From Prorocentrum cordatum (taxonomy: Eukaryota > Sar > Dinophyceae > Prorocentrales > Prorocentraceae), in the NCBI GenBank assembly GCA_963575745.1, contig CAUYUJ010004973.1, positions 1-64,000 on the forward strand: a stretch of 64,000 bases of DNA, written 5' to 3'. A program made the position numbers and the translations under genes. Under the pieces are notes generated by a model that worked only from the letters and a program-made list of their open reading frames with translations, was not told where the DNA came from and made no database searches. This document shows positions 1 through 10,073 of this stretch, piece by piece (the first letter of the stretch is position 1; each line of letters opens with the position of its first letter).

Positions 1-79
1 CACCACCACCCACTACGCACGCGCGCGCGGAACCACAGGTCCGCTACGACACGCGTCCGCGGATAGAGAAAATCAGCGC

Positions 80-345
80 CATGGTAAGGGATGGGAGAGA
101 GGGGTAGGACGTCAGATATGACGCGAGCGCACCTAGCTTGCCCCCTCCCCCTCCCCCCACCCCCTCCCCCTCTCCCGCTCCCCGTCTCCATCCATGCTAC
201 GCCGAGCTTCACCATGCATCGCAAACCCTCTCGGGATCATTGCCTTGCTCGGCATCAGCTTGTGCGCAGAAAGGGGAGATCCGCGCCATGGCAAGGGTTG
301 GGAGGGAGGGGAAGACGACAGGTATGACGCGAGCGCACCTAGCTT
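80..345 (+). repeat. Tandem sub-copies of the duplicated block end
   Basis: The motif GCCATGG(T/C)AAGGG followed by GATATGACGCGAGCGCACC-type sequence occurs at about 80-140 and 285-345, and again at 877-940 and 57110-57170. Positions 1-80 show nothing I can assign. Confidence 0.55.
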
Positions 346-390
346 GCCCTCTACCCCTATCCCCCACTCCATCCCCCTCCCTCATTAACA

Positions 391-945
391 ATTACTCCAT
401 ATGAATACTACTCTCCCTCTTCCCCTGATGACGGTTTGAAAGTGCTCGACCCCCCTCCCCCCGCGTATTGTTTTTTTACACACAGGTTTCCCCGGGGCTG
501 GGTGTTCGCCTGCATTTTTCCCAAAATGCTGCTCTCGTTGAGGCGCCAGCCTCATTTTCGGGCCCCGCTCGTTCCGAATCGTGCTCCCGCTGCAGCGCTG
601 GCCTCAGTTCCGTGCTTCCGCTCGTTCCGAATCGTGCTCCCGCTGCAGCGCTGGCATCATTTCCGCGCTTCCGCTCGTTTCGACTCGTGCTCCCGCTGCA
701 GCGCTGGCGTCATTTCCCGTGCCATGCCACGGCATGCAATGCAATGCTAGGTTGATACTACGCTTTGCGGTGCTCTTCTGCGCCATGTCATGCCGTGCTC
801 TACAATGCATCGCGTACCCTTTCGGGACCATTGCCCTGCTCGACATCCGACTGTGCGAGTAGAGAGGGGATCTGCGCCATGGTAAGGGATGGGAGGGAGG
901 GGTAGGACGTCAGATATGACGCGAACGCACCTATCTTGCCCGCCC
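391..945 (+). repeat. Duplicated block, copy 1
   Basis: This block is collinear with 56637-57175: both begin at the same ATGAATACTACTCTCCC stretch, carry the same CGTTCCGAATCGTGC tandem repeats and end at a shared GTCAGATATGACGCGA motif. Small indels and substitutions separate the copies. A related piece also occurs at about 80-345. I see no convincing gene in it. Confidence 0.75.
558..722 (+). repeat. 55-bp tandem repeat, three copies
   Basis: Three successive copies of a unit of about 55 bp containing TCGTGCTCCCGCTGCAGCG. The same array occurs in the partner block near 56800-56960. Reading frames through it are repeat products, not genes. Confidence 0.7.
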
Positions 946-1309
946 CCCCTCTCCCCCTCCCCCTCGCCCAGCTTTCGGATCCAGGCGACGTACAAAAGAT
1001 TGCGACGACAGGCTTCCAGCCTCGGAAATGACAGCCACGGGGCCGACTTCGCTGAAACACTACACATGCTACGCCAGGGGAGGGGAAATCTCTTCGCCTT
1101 CCCTTCTCTCGGCTATACCGAAGGGTGTCCCTTCGCCAGAGTGACCTTTGGTGTGGGCCCTTCGGGGTCCCCCGATCGCAGAACTGCGATGCCACAGTCG
1201 CGTCTCGCGCGCTTGTGTTCGGGCCCCCGCGGCCACCGAGAAACCGCGCAACAGAGGTCACTCTTGCCGAGGGCCTCCGCCGCGCGCAGAGGGGGGTAAG
1301 GCGGATAGG

Positions 1310-1350
1310 GGAAGGCTTCTTAGAAGCAGCCTGCTTCTAAGAAGCCTTCC
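1310..1350. repeat. Perfect 20-bp inverted repeat (hairpin)
   Basis: GGAAGGCTTCTTAGAAGCAG at 1310-1329 is followed after one base by its exact reverse complement at 1331-1350. A degenerate relative (AAGGCGTCTTAGAAGCA) lies near 26090. Confidence 0.75.
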
Positions 1351-1419
1351 GCCCACCCCCTGGTGCGCGCAGCCAGGGGCCACCCACGCGTGCAGCCGCC
1401 TCTCCCTCGCCCCCACCTC

Positions 1420-1650
1420 CACTGCGGTGGGGGGCCCATGCCAGGAAACACCCTGTTCGCCTCCAGGGTGCCCTGGGGTTCCTGGGTTTCGATGGTTTTG
1501 CGATGGAAAGCATGACGTTCCCACACCGTGGAACCGTCATGCTTTGGTTCTGCTGTGGAAGGCGTGGCGTTCCCAGGCCAAACACCGATGGACGTCCTGG
1601 TGTCTCAGGGTTGGGTTTCTTGCGGAAGGTCTCTTCTGGACGGGCCACAA
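1420..1650 (+). mobile_element. Family A miniature element, A1 (degenerate)
   Basis: Contains the family A core (CACCCTGTTCGCCTCCAGGG, then GGTTTTGCGATGGAAAGC and TCAGGGTTGGGTTTCTTG) but degraded ends and an internal duplication near 1528-1570. Confidence 0.6.
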
Positions 1651-1772
1651 TGCATGCGTGGTGGAGGGGGAAACCCCACCCAGCCCTGCTTCGCACAGGT
1701 GGCCCCTGCCTGGGGGGAGCTCGCTGCGGCGCCCTCCCTGGGCAAGTCCCAACAGCCTCCTGCTTTCCTCCC

Positions 1773-1962
1773 CTCGGGGGCGGCAAAGAGGGGGGGGGTG
1801 ATGACTAGGGGGGATGGACATCATGGCGTGGGCCACGACATTTCCCCAGATCTCATGGCGCCTCCTCTTCTCTTATTACGTCCCTGGCCCCCCCCCTTGG
1901 GCCGCGAACGTGCCGCTGGCCATGAGTTACGCCCCCCCCCCTCTCTTGCACGCCCGCCCCCG
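1773..1962 (+). mobile_element. Family J miniature element, J1
   Basis: Matches J2 (33562) and J3 (58659): TCGGGGGCGGCAAAGAGGG end, GTGATGACTAGGGGGG, TCTCATGGCGCCTCCTCTT and GGCCATGA core. The right end is degraded. Confidence 0.6.
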
Positions 1963-1972
1963 ATTCCCCGGG

Positions 1973-2156
1973 TAGAGTGGAAACCCATGCCAAGAAGCAC
2001 TCCGCTCGCCTCCAGGGTGCCCCGGGTGTCTTGGTAGGCGACGGTGTTGCTGTGGAGAGGGTGGCGTTCCCACACCAAACAAAAGAGACATTGACTCCCG
2101 GGGTCTCAGCGTTGGGTCCCTCGTGGAAGGCTACTTGTGGTCGGGCCCCCGCTGTA
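1973..2156 (+). mobile_element. Family A miniature element, A2
   Basis: Begins TAGAGTGGAAACCCATGCC, contains the CTCCAGGGTGCCC core and ends GGGCCCCCGCTGTA. The length of about 184 bp is typical of the family. Confidence 0.65.
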
Positions 2157-2417
2157 GGTGGGGTCGGAGGCTCATGCCGCATCGCCGATGCCTCGCCAGT
2201 GCGGCTGGACGCGGAGCCCGATGTCCTTCACGCCGACGTCGCCGATACATCGCCGCCGTCGCCGATGCAGCACCGAGGCATCGGCGGCGCATCGCCGCTG
2301 CAGCGGCGACGTGGCGTGGTCCTCCTGGCCCGGCCCCTGCCCCTCCCGCTCTCCTCTGGCCCCCCCTGTCTCGCTCCACCCTGCCGTCCCTCCTCACTCC
2401 CCTTGCCCTCGCCACCC

Positions 2418-2626
2418 TTCGGGCCGGACGAAAGGGGGGGATGGGGAAAGGGGGGGTTACGAAATTTGCTGCACGCAGCCGGTTTCGGCCTCACACAGCC
2501 GCCTCCGGTGCCGCCCACTCCTCGACACACAGCCGCCTCCGGCGCCGGGAGGCGCCGGGAAAATCAGCTGCGTGAGCTGATTCTCAAACCTGCCCTTTGC
2601 TATCCCCCCCTTTCGCCCGACCCGAA
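2418..2626 (+). mobile_element. Family F miniature element, F1
   Basis: Terminal inverted repeat of about 22 bp: TTCGGGCCGGACGAAAGGGG at the left, CCCTTTCGCCCGACCCGAA at the right. The interior has GGCGCCGGGAGGCGCCGGG and GTGAGCTGATTCTCAA. Full copies at 19270 and 26712, diverged copy at 37977. Confidence 0.75.
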
Positions 2627-2858
2627 CCCTGCAGGGGCGGTGAGCGCGAGGAGAAGGCCCTCTCCCCAGGTGGCCAGCGCCGCCTCGGCCCCCAGGCAGG
2701 GGCGCGCCCGAGGAGGGCGTGGTGCGCTGGTCTCGGAGTGGGGGGGCCTTCGGTCAGTGCGAGGGGGTGGACGATGAGGATAACGACCGCGACGATGCGT
2801 ATATGAACAAGGTGGGGACGAGAAGGGCGCGACGAGGAGAGTAGGAGGACTGCGTCGA

Positions 2859-2902
2859 CGAGGAGGAGGAGGAGGAGGAGGAGGAGGAGGAGGAGGAGGA
2901 GC
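2859..2902 (+). repeat. (GGA)n purine tract
   Basis: Near-perfect GAGGAG repeat of about 45 bp. The surrounding 2630-3050 contains no recognisable gene. Confidence 0.85.
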
Positions 2903-3234
2903 AGGGTGAGGGCGAGGAAGGGGGGGATGCAGAGGAGCAGCACGGAGCAGGAGCTACAAGAGCACGCGGGAATTGTGTTGGCAGCGGTGGTGGCAGCAGC
3001 AGGAGATGCAGGAAGCAATAAGGAAAGCAGGAGGAGCAGAAGCATGAGTCAGGGCGGCCAGGCCGGACGAGTTGGCAGGCCCCGCCCATTCCAGGGTTCG
3101 TTTCGATCCGTTCGGTCCGATTCGAGATCGGCTCTGGCTGGCCCCATCCAATTCGATTCATACATTCCGACGATTCGGCCTGGTGTTTGCTCTCTCACGC
3201 GGCCAAATTTCGTGTGATAACGGCGAAGACGAAA

Positions 3235-3560
3235 CATGCGACGCGGCGAAGCAGCACTGCCACTTTCACACAACATCTGCGCGGCGCTTGGGCGAGATCT
3301 GTATTTCGCCCGCTCTTGCGCGGCCCCGTTGCCGCTGCCGGTTTCCCGCGACTCGGCGGGCGAAACATATGTGCCGCGACGGAGCGGGAACGCCACTTCC
3401 AGGCGAACTCTGCACGGGGCTCGGGCGAGGGCCACAATTCGTTGGCTCTCGCGCCGCCCTGCTCCCAATGATTGGGCCAGTGGAGAAGATGCGCTGGGCT
3501 CAGGCGGGAAAGACACTTTCAGGCGGAGTCTGCGCGGTGACCACGCGGTTGACGAGGCGG
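3235..3560 (+). repeat. Degenerate tandem repeat of about 120-140 bp, three copies
   Basis: Three diverged occurrences (about 3253, 3388 and 3505) of a segment with CACTTTCACACAAC / CACTTCCAGGCGAAC / CACTTTCAGGCGGAG followed by TCTGC and a GGCGAG/GGGCGAG tail. No coding signal is recognised. Confidence 0.45.
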
Positions 3561-3623
3561 CGGCGAGCGAAAAGTGTGCCCGTGTCCCAAGCGTGAGGGC
3601 AATTTTCACAGCACATGTGTCAG

Positions 3624-3761
3624 GAGGGGAAAAAACACACAGACGTAATTAATCGTCGATCCCCAGGAAAATATGCGAAAATATAGGAAGTGGGGGGAAG
3701 ACAAAAACCCACAAAATATGCATTATGTGTGTTTATTTGTGTGTTCTGGGGCCCCTTTCAT
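3624..3761 (+). mobile_element. Family E miniature element, E1
   Basis: Begins AGGGGAAAAAACACACAGAC, contains GTGGGGGGAAGACA and ends TGTGTTCTGGGGCCCC. Relatives at 4401, 25493, 31585 and 32058. It has T/G-rich right and A/C-rich left ends that are partly complementary. Confidence 0.65.
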
Positions 3762-4032
3762 ATGCACGATGTGGAGGCGAGAGCGACGCTCGTGAGGTGC
3801 GCGAGGTCGGCGGCAGAACGCCCCACTCCTGCCACCCATTTGGTCAGTCGACGACGTGACGTCCACGTCAGATGGCTCATTGTGCGACGCTGTACTGCCT
3901 CGCCGAGGAGGCTTACCGCATGCCGCCGATCCCCAAAGGACAGAGCTATGAGAGGAAGAGAAGGAAAGAGCAGGAGCATCCCAAAAATTGGGTGTGGGTC
4001 TGCCCCCCCCTCAGGTGGGGGAAGCTAGCATT

Positions 4033-4230
4033 AGGGGAACAACAAGTGACACAAACATGAAAACTCGGAGGTCCGCGCGGATTCCTCGGATCGGCGCAGG
4101 GGCCCCCCAGCGGCGCCTCCGGCGCCGCCCCTGGCGCGCTCCGCGCGCCAGGGAGGGGGGTCCGGCGCCGATCCGAGAAGTCCGCGCGGACCTCCGAGCT
4201 TTTCCGTTTATGCCGCTTCTCGTTCCCCTG
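4033..4230. mobile_element. Family G foldback element, G1
   Basis: Almost the whole element is an inverted repeat: AACTCGGAGGTCCGCGCGG on the left is matched by CCGCGCGGACCTCCGAG on the right, with GCGCCAGG/CCTGGCGC inner arms. The outer ends GGGGAACAACAAGTG and TTCTCGTTCCCC are also complementary. Confidence 0.75.
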
Positions 4231-4383
4231 AGCGTGCAGATCTCCCAAGCAGTGCGTGTTGGGGTGGGGGGCTTTGCATGCACTTCGCTTTCGGCACCGC
4301 CTGATCCCGGGGCTTTGCCCTCTCATGGCCTTGACGTGAGGCCACTCCTTCTGTTTTTTTCTTTCTCTGTCAATTAAAGCCGT

Positions 4384-4967
4384 GCGCGGCCCGCTTAGCT
4401 CAGTAGGGGAAAAAACACACAGACACAATGAATCGTCCACTCCCAGGAAAATATGGGAAAATATGGGAAGTGGGGGGGAAGACAAAAACTCAAAACATAT
4501 GGGAAACTATGGGGAATAGTTTTATTTGTGTGTATTTGTGTGTGTGTGTGTTCTGGGGCCCCTTTATTAGCTTCGACCGGAAGAGGCTCGCTCTCGACCA
4601 GCGGATCAAGAAAGTGTTGGGGTGGGGGGGGGGATAGGGCGGCCCCGGGTGCGCCGTGCATGGTGCTCCTGCGCGAGGCTCCTCCCGGGGCTCCTCTCGT
4701 CGGAGCCGCCACGTGGCCCCTGTCGGGGCCATCTCTCGCCGCGCCCTTTTTTGGAGGCCTTTTGGGGTGTGCGGGAGGGGGCGGAAGTAGTAATTAGTAG
4801 TAATTAATTCGGAATTAGTAGTCATTCCTGGAGGCCTTTTTGGCAGTAATTTGTTCGGGGGCGTGCGGGAGGGTATGGTTCGGAGGTTGACAGACCTACC
4901 CGGACACGTTTTTTTGCGCGTGTCGAGAGCGCACCCCTTCCGGTCGAAGCTAAGCGGGCCGCGCGGA
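4384..4967. repeat. Long inverted repeat interrupted by element E2
   Basis: The left arm CGCGGCCCGCTTAGCT continues, after E2, as AGCTTCGACCGGAAG. The right arm at about 4930-4967 is the uninterrupted reverse complement (CTTCCGGTCGAAGCTAAGCG). The arms therefore preserve the empty and the filled site. Confidence 0.7.
4401..4566 (+). mobile_element. Family E miniature element, E2, with 6-bp target duplication
   Basis: Body of 166 bp flanked by TTAGCT at 4395-4400 and again at 4567-4572. The undisturbed inverted arm near 4950 carries this sequence once, which fits a target-site duplication. Confidence 0.75.
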
Positions 4968-5067
4968 GCTTGAATTACGCAGAGAAGGGGGAGGAGAAGG
5001 GGGGGTGCAGCCTCAGAACGAGGCCGGGAGGAGGCAAAGCCTCGGAACCAGGCGGTGAGACCTACCT

Positions 5068-5205
5068 TGACACGTCGATTCGTGAATTGGCCGCTTCTGG
5101 TTCGCGAGAGGCGTCGCGGCCGTTAATTTTGTGGGTCCAGGTCTGGGGTGTCGGTCCTAGGCCGTTTTCTCTAAGGGGAGGTCTACTAAAGGGAGGTTTG
5201 TCCAC
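5068..5205 (+). mobile_element. Family L dispersed repeat, L1
   Basis: ACACGTCGATTCGTGAATTG ... GTCCTAGGCCGTTTTCTCTA ... CTAAAGGGAGG. Collinear with 20588-20734; the right end is also present at 31535. Confidence 0.55.
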
Positions 5206-5567
5206 CGCTGATAGTTCAGGGGCGTGCGGGAGGGTATTGTCGGGGACTAGGACTATATACATTGACGGTGGCGGGTTGCTTCTCAATCCCAGGATCTTTT
5301 ATGGGTCAGGGACGACGTCGGGGTGGTGTAGTGGAAACAACGAAACAATTATACACCAGGATCCCGTATACACCAGAATCCGCGTTCCTGTGCGAATTTT
5401 AGCGCCAGGTCGGGAAAAGCGTCGGTGTATAGAGTTCGTTTCCCTATATAGGGCCCGTCTGCAGGCGATCCTGGGCCATGCGGGAGCCATTCGAGGGCTG
5501 CCTCGAGGCCGGCCAGAAGCCCCGTGGGCCCATTCTGAGGTTTTGTCGGAGGCATCTTGCGTTGATG

Positions 5568-5748
5568 TACAGTGGAGGTCAGTCCACAAGAGACCTCCCA
5601 CAGGAAACCCAACCCTGAGGCCCCAGGACGTCTATTGTTTTTCCGGTGTGGGAACGTCATGCTTTCAATCGCAAAACCATCGAAACCCAAGAAACCCAAG
5701 GCACCCTGGAGGCAAGCAGGGTTTTTCTTGGCATGGGCCCCCACTGAA
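5568..5748 (-). mobile_element. Family A miniature element, A3 (reverse orientation)
   Basis: Reverse complement of the A core (CCCTGGAGGCAAGCAGGG, TTGCGATTGAAAGC on the other strand). Begins TACAGTGGAGG and ends CCCCCACTGAA. Confidence 0.7.
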
Positions 5749-6318
5749 TGCAAACCCACTTTCATACCACGTTCATCCGTCAACGCCTCCGCCCCCCAAT
5801 GTTCAAAGTTGACGGTTGGTCTTGTGAGTTGCACCTCGACCGCAGTCTCCCCCACGCGTGCCAATTTTGGGTTTCGCGGGGAGGTGGAGTGTTCAGTAAT
5901 TGTTTCCCTCTACCGTATTGCCCTGCTCACAGGTGAGACGGGCTTCCAGCATGGGAGGGTGTCGGCTGGCTGGGTGGCAGAGTGGGTGTCCATATGAATA
6001 AGTATCACGGATACAAGGATTTGATTGTGGATTTGATTGTGGACTTGTTTGATTCATTCTTTTGCCGATCGGCGCGGGATCCCTCGCACCCCCCCCCTTA
6101 CGCGGAGTAGATCTTGGCTGTTTTTTGCGCCTGTTTCGAGCAGGTGGAGCCTCCCCCATAGGACGCACGGTCCCAAACAGTCGCACCAAGCAGAGGTCCG
6201 GAGCCAGACCCCCCCCTCCCTCCCCCTCTTCCGCCCAATGTCGAAACGCCGAAGAAGAAAACGTTCGCATTACCACGTGATTGGCATTATTCACCCTTGT
6301 CTATTTTCCCGCTGCAAG
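5749..6318. other. No recognised feature; probable intron or 5' flank
   Basis: I see no gene or repeat family here. The 3' end (CACCCTTGTCTATTTTCCC before CAAG) is a good pyrimidine-rich acceptor for the exon starting at 6319. Confidence 0.4.
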
Positions 6319-6525
6319 GATGGTAGCGATAACATCCTGCGCATCTCGGCCGTGACTGCAACGTGGAACGGAAAGGCAATCATTCAGGATTTCCCAGACG
6401 CTTGGAAGAACGAAGACCCGCGGGTCGAGATCTCCACCGACGAGGACGGAGAGATCCTGCAGCCCGCCCGCGAGGGCCAGAATCAGCTTCACGTGGTGCA
6501 CGTGAAGCTGCCGCTGAACATCGAG
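6319..6525 (+). CDS. VWD-like protein, exon 1 (of those visible)
   Basis: Sixty-nine codons in phase 0, entered after a pyrimidine-rich CTATTTTCCCGCTGCAAG acceptor. The peptide runs from DGSDNILRISAV to LHVVHVKLPLNIE, with GC-rich third positions and no stops. It is rich in beta-strand-like alternation, as expected for the middle of a von Willebrand type D domain; this assignment rests on the CGNFNG motif in the next exon. The donor is GAG|GTTCGA at 6526. The protein would be extracellular or secretory in known VWD families, but no signal peptide is visible because the N-terminus is missing. Upstream exons should encode the domain start (typically a GDPH motif) and were not found. The coding character is clear; the family name is less certain. 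Confidence 0.65.
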
Positions 6526-6552
6526 GTTCGAAGGCAAAACTGCAGAACACAC

Positions 6553-6695
6553 AGACTCTCAGAGGTCCGCGTGGATATCTTGGATCGGCACTGGGTCCCC
6601 TTAGCGGCCCCTCGGGCGCCGCCCTTGGTGCGCTCCGCGCGCCAGGGATGAAGGCCCAGCGGCGATCCAATAAATCCGCGCGGACATCTGACAGG
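6553..6695. mobile_element. Family G foldback element, G2, in intron 1
   Basis: CAGAGGTCCGCGTGGAT on the left, ATCCGCGCGGACATCTG on the right, with CTTGGATCGGC / GGCGATCCAA inner arms. It lies just inside the donor of exon 1. Confidence 0.65.
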
Positions 6696-6759
6696 TTATC
6701 CAATGGCCTTCAGCCCAGCCCGCCACCGTGCCTAGGTTGTGAGTCATAGGCCTCTTAAG

Positions 6760-7380
6760 ATGTTTGTTGGGGTGTCGCGGGAGGCCTCTCGGGGGCTTCT
6801 CGGGGGCCGTTTCGAGGCTCCTTAACGCTTGTTTTGGCGTTTCTTGCGGCGTCTTCGGGGCCTCTTGGAGGTCTCTTGGGGCCTCCTGGGGGCCTCCTCG
6901 GGGCCTCTTGGGGCCTCTTGGGGCGGAGGGCTCGGATGTTCGATTCGTGTTCCCGTCTTGGGCCCTTTTTGGGGCTGTCGTTGGGCCCTCTTGGGCCGTC
7001 TCGGGGGCTTCTGGGGCTGTGTTGGAGCCCTCTTGGGCCGTGTTGAGGCCCTCCTGGGGGCCACTTGGGCCGTTTTGGGGCGGTCTTGGGGGCCTACTGG
7101 GCCGTCTTGGAGAGTCGTAAGCTCGAAAAGTCGAGGACCCAAAAATCATTGAACACCTGATGGAACTAAATGATTTGGGCCTCTCGCGGCCTTCTTGGGA
7201 AGGCTCTTGGAGCTTTCTAGGGGCGTCTTGGAAGCCTCTTGGGCCGTCTGGGGACCGTCTTGGGCGTATTGGTGCGATTGTTCGGCTACTCGGGGCCCTC
7301 TTGGACCGTCTTGGGTCTTGGGGGCCCCTTGGGCCCTCTTGGCCCGTCTTGGGCCCCTCTTTGTGGCCGAAAAAGTCACG
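6760..7380 (+). repeat. Family P decamer-like repeat, P1, in intron 1
   Basis: Irregular array of CTTGGGGCC / CTTGGGCCGT / GCCTCTTGG words with a non-repeat core GAGGGCTCGGATGTTCGATT near 6937. Similar blocks lie at 38640, 44700, 49735 and 59620. The many short open frames here are repeat artefacts. Confidence 0.6.
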
Positions 7381-7923
7381 CGAGAAGACGCGATAAGCCC
7401 CCGACAAGACGCGCCAAGCCCCGCCAAGTTTTGCAATCTGGGCTCGGGGCCCCTTGAAGACTCCTCAGGGGTGAGGAATGAGGCTTCGAGGATTGGGCAG
7501 AAGACCTGAGGACACGCCCACTCCGTGCCCAGCAGCACGGTACCGGATTGTTGTCACGTTTGGTTCCCTTTTCCTCATCGCCTTCCACCTCCCTTTCCTC
7601 CTCCCCGCCCTGTCCTGATCAGCCGACGCAAAGTTTGGCCCACGTCTGTTCGCGATTGCCGGAATGTGATGGCTTGCCAACGTGTTGGGCGGCGTTCTGG
7701 CTTGTGAGCGAGCGAGTGGACAATTACGGACACAATGGGGACACAGACCAGCAGTTTTTCGCATGTTGGACAGGACTCGTTGTCGCCACCGCCGCGGACG
7801 TTTTGCCCATTCGTGACAAAATTTCGACTGACCAGCAGCAGCCGCTGTCGATGTTCGACAACATGCGTTGTTGGGCATCCTGACCATTTCTTGCATACCA
7901 GTGTGGGCGTACCAATCCTTGAG

Positions 7924-8040
7924 GTGCAGATTAACCGTTGGAACGAGCCCACCGAGGGGGACTACATCAACGCGCAGATCACGATGTCCCCGCAGCCCGG
8001 GCAGGACGGGCACTGCGGCAACTTCAACGGTGATCCCCAG
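7924..8040 (+). CDS. VWD-like protein, exon 2 with CGNFNG motif
   Basis: Thirty-nine codons, phase 0, after the acceptor CTTGAG|GTGCAG. The peptide contains QINRWNEPTEGD and then GQDGHCGNFNGDPQ. CGNFNG followed by acidic residues is the C-terminal signature of von Willebrand factor type D domains. The frame stays open to 8094, but the exon is best ended at CAG|GACTTT (8040), a GA donor, because exon 3 then continues the expected acidic DD. A GT donor (GTAAGC at 8091) is the alternative and would add 17 codons of less typical sequence. Confidence 0.68.
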
Positions 8041-8431
8041 GACTTTGGGGACGTAGACTACCCAGTCTTCCGACGACCTGAGCAGCCCGCGTAAGCGGTG
8101 GCGCAAGGTCGTTGCGTCCTCTCGCGTAAGACCCAGTCAGTTTAGTCTCTCATATGTTGAGACAGTTTCATCTGTAAGTACATGGGTGTGAAATCTAAGC
8201 GCGTGTCAGTCTGAATATGCGCAAGTCTGAGTGTGCGTGCCCCTCTTTGCTTCGTATAGTATGCTTTCTCAATGCCGCCGTGTACTACCCCCCTGGCGGG
8301 TACCCCTGGGCGTGATCAAGACGGACCTGTTTCTCCGTTTTGGGTCTCAGGGAGCCCTCGCCCTGCACTGTGGACCGTCAGAGAGCGATCCGGCATGAGC
8401 ACCTGGTCCTGGGTGAGGGACCGAGACTACG

Positions 8432-8500
8432 CGAAGAAAAGTGACATAACATAAAAACTCAGAGGTCCGCGCGGAACTCTCCCGGGCCAGGAGCGCGCAG
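8432..8500. mobile_element. Family G fragment, G3 (left arm only)
   Basis: AAAGTGACATAACATAAAAA then CTCAGAGGTCCGCGCGGAA matches the left end of G1 and G5; the right arm is missing where element D1 begins. Confidence 0.55.
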
Positions 8501-8509
8501 GCACCAAGT

Positions 8510-8720
8510 TTCAAGCAGTGGCGAAGCGTCCTGGCTCGCCTATAGGCCCACCAAAGAAGGATATAAGAACCTTTTTCTATGGCTTGCACGAAATGTTCTT
8601 CGAACATTTCTGGCTGGGGCTGTCTTGTTTCACGCAGCGGGCTTCTGTTCTAAGAACCTTGCCTTTGTTCTTAGAACACTTCTGGGTTCTAGTTGACATC
8701 TCGTGGTAGGCCTACAGTCA
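8510..8720 (+). mobile_element. Family D miniature element, D1, in intron 2
   Basis: TCAAGCAGTGGCGAAGCGTC start, GAAATGTTCTTCGAACATTTC palindrome region and TTGTTCTTAGAACACTT. Copies at 24246, 34861 and 37094. The right end is diverged. Confidence 0.6.
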
Positions 8721-9129
8721 AGGGCAGAAACAACGCCCCTACCCTGGTTTACGAGGCGCTGTGCGCTGAAACTCCTGTGGGCTGACAGGGTAAACCCTGC
8801 GTGATGTGCCGCGTCCTGGCGGCTCTAGGCTTTGGGGGTTCCCAGGAGGTTTACAGACCGCGCACTTGTAATCCAGGGTAGGGTCGTTGTTCCATCCCTC
8901 AATACAGGAATGCTGGGACGTACGGTCCCTGATCACGAGTTCTGTGAGCCCAGCACGGGCCTGGCCACCGATCCCGAGGCCGGCGCAAGTTCGGGCTGCG
9001 GCTCGCTGCGATCGGCCCCTCCGCCGCTCGGGTGCCACCCCGTGCCCGCGCCGCGCTGCGGGCTTGGGGGGGCCCTCGTCTCGGTCCCCCTCGTCGCTGT
9101 GCGATTCTGCCGGGGAGTTCGCGCTCCAC

Positions 9130-9560
9130 TCGGAGGAGGAGGAGGAGGAGGAGGAGGAGGAGGAGGAGGAGGCGGAGGAGGCGGAGGAGGAGGAGGAGGA
9201 GGAGGAGGACAGAACAGACATCCGGAGGACGACACCCGCCCCCTCATCCGCGCACGCGTCGGCACCGCCGGCGTCGACCTGGAGGACCTGCTCTTCAAGA
9301 CCAAGACGCCGGTGAGGCAGCCGAACCGGCCCGACCTCAACGACTGTCCCACCGAGAAGGCAGCACCTCCACTCCTCCCCTTCTCCTCCTGGGAGGAGGA
9401 GGAGGAGGAGGAGGAGGAGAAGGAGGAGGGAGGGGGGGAGGGGGGGAGGAGGAGGAGGAGGAGGAGGAGGAGGAGGAGGAGGAGGAGGAGGAGGAGGACG
9501 AGGACGAGGAGACGAGGAGGAGGAGGAGGAGGAGGAGAAGAAAGAGGAGGAGAAGAAAGA
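9130..9560 (+). repeat. (GGA)n purine tracts around exon 3
   Basis: Two GGA-rich runs (about 9130-9208 and 9395-9560) flank the exon at 9228-9359. Long Glu/Gly/Arg or Pro/Leu/Ser frames read through them are not genes. Confidence 0.8.
9228..9359 (+). CDS. VWD-like protein, exon 3
   Basis: Forty-four codons, phase 0, entered after CCGGAG|GACGAC. It starts DDTRPLIRARVGTAGVD, directly completing the acidic tail after CGNFNGDPQ in exon 2, and ends RPDLNDCPTEK. The donor is AAG|GCAGCA, i.e. GC. The exon sits between two GGA tracts, so there is no pyrimidine tract before the acceptor on this strand. The DCP...K pattern that begins here continues as C...CxxDxCFGG in exons 4 and 5, which from memory resembles the tail of dinoflagellate VWD-like proteins; no search was possible. 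Confidence 0.65.
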
Positions 9561-9697
9561 GGGGGGGAAGGAGGGCGGAGGAGCAGCAGCAGCAGGAGCA
9601 GCAGCAGAAGCAGCAGCAGAACCCGCAGGACCAGCAGCAGGAACAGCAGCCGATCGCCGATCCGACCTGACGATTTGATTCCGGGCTCTCCTTGAAC

Positions 9698-9875
9698 GGA
9701 GAAGGAGGGGCCTTCTCGGAAGGCGACGGGGCTCCTCACAAGCCCTCGCGTGTTCTGAGGAGTGCTCCGCGTCTTCAGGGAAGGTTCTGAACATGCTGCG
9801 GAAGGCCAGGGGGACTTTCGAGCCTTCGAGAAGGCCAGCCTTTCCTCATTTCCCCCCCAGGCTCGCTGCCGAGGC
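9698..9875 (+). mobile_element. Family K dispersed repeat, K1, in intron 3
   Basis: GGAGAAGGAGG ... CTTCTCGGAAGGCGACGGGG ... GGAAGGTTCTGAACAT ... GGAAGGCCAGGGGG. Collinear with 23417-23590. Confidence 0.6.
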
Positions 9876-9946
9876 GTCAGCACGAGGAAGAGGGGTCCTG
9901 AGGGACAGGGGTCCAGAGTTGTTGTCGTCACGTTCGGCCTTTCTCC

Positions 9947-10073
9947 TGGCATCGCTCGGACGTGTTTATATTTTTCTTGGTGAAGAACATCGAGGACCAT
10001 CCTGGACCATCGAGCGAACAAAACACGCACGAAACCGAAACATGCACGGGAAATGGACGTCCGAGCGATGGCA
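9947..10073 (+). mobile_element. Family H miniature element, H1
   Basis: Terminal inverted repeats TGGCATCGCTCGGACGTG and GGACGTCCGAGCGATGGCA. The interior has GGTGAAGAACATCGAGGA and AAACACGCACGAAACCGAAA. Copies at 59424, 61411 and 61740. Confidence 0.75.

Noticed and set aside
8351-8412. Alternative third exon of the VWD-like gene between a CTCAG acceptor and a GTGAGG donor
   Set aside because: It is in phase with a GT donor at 8091, but the exon at 9228 continues the acidic tail after CGNFNGDPQ directly and then the family-like cysteine pattern, making this segment unnecessary.
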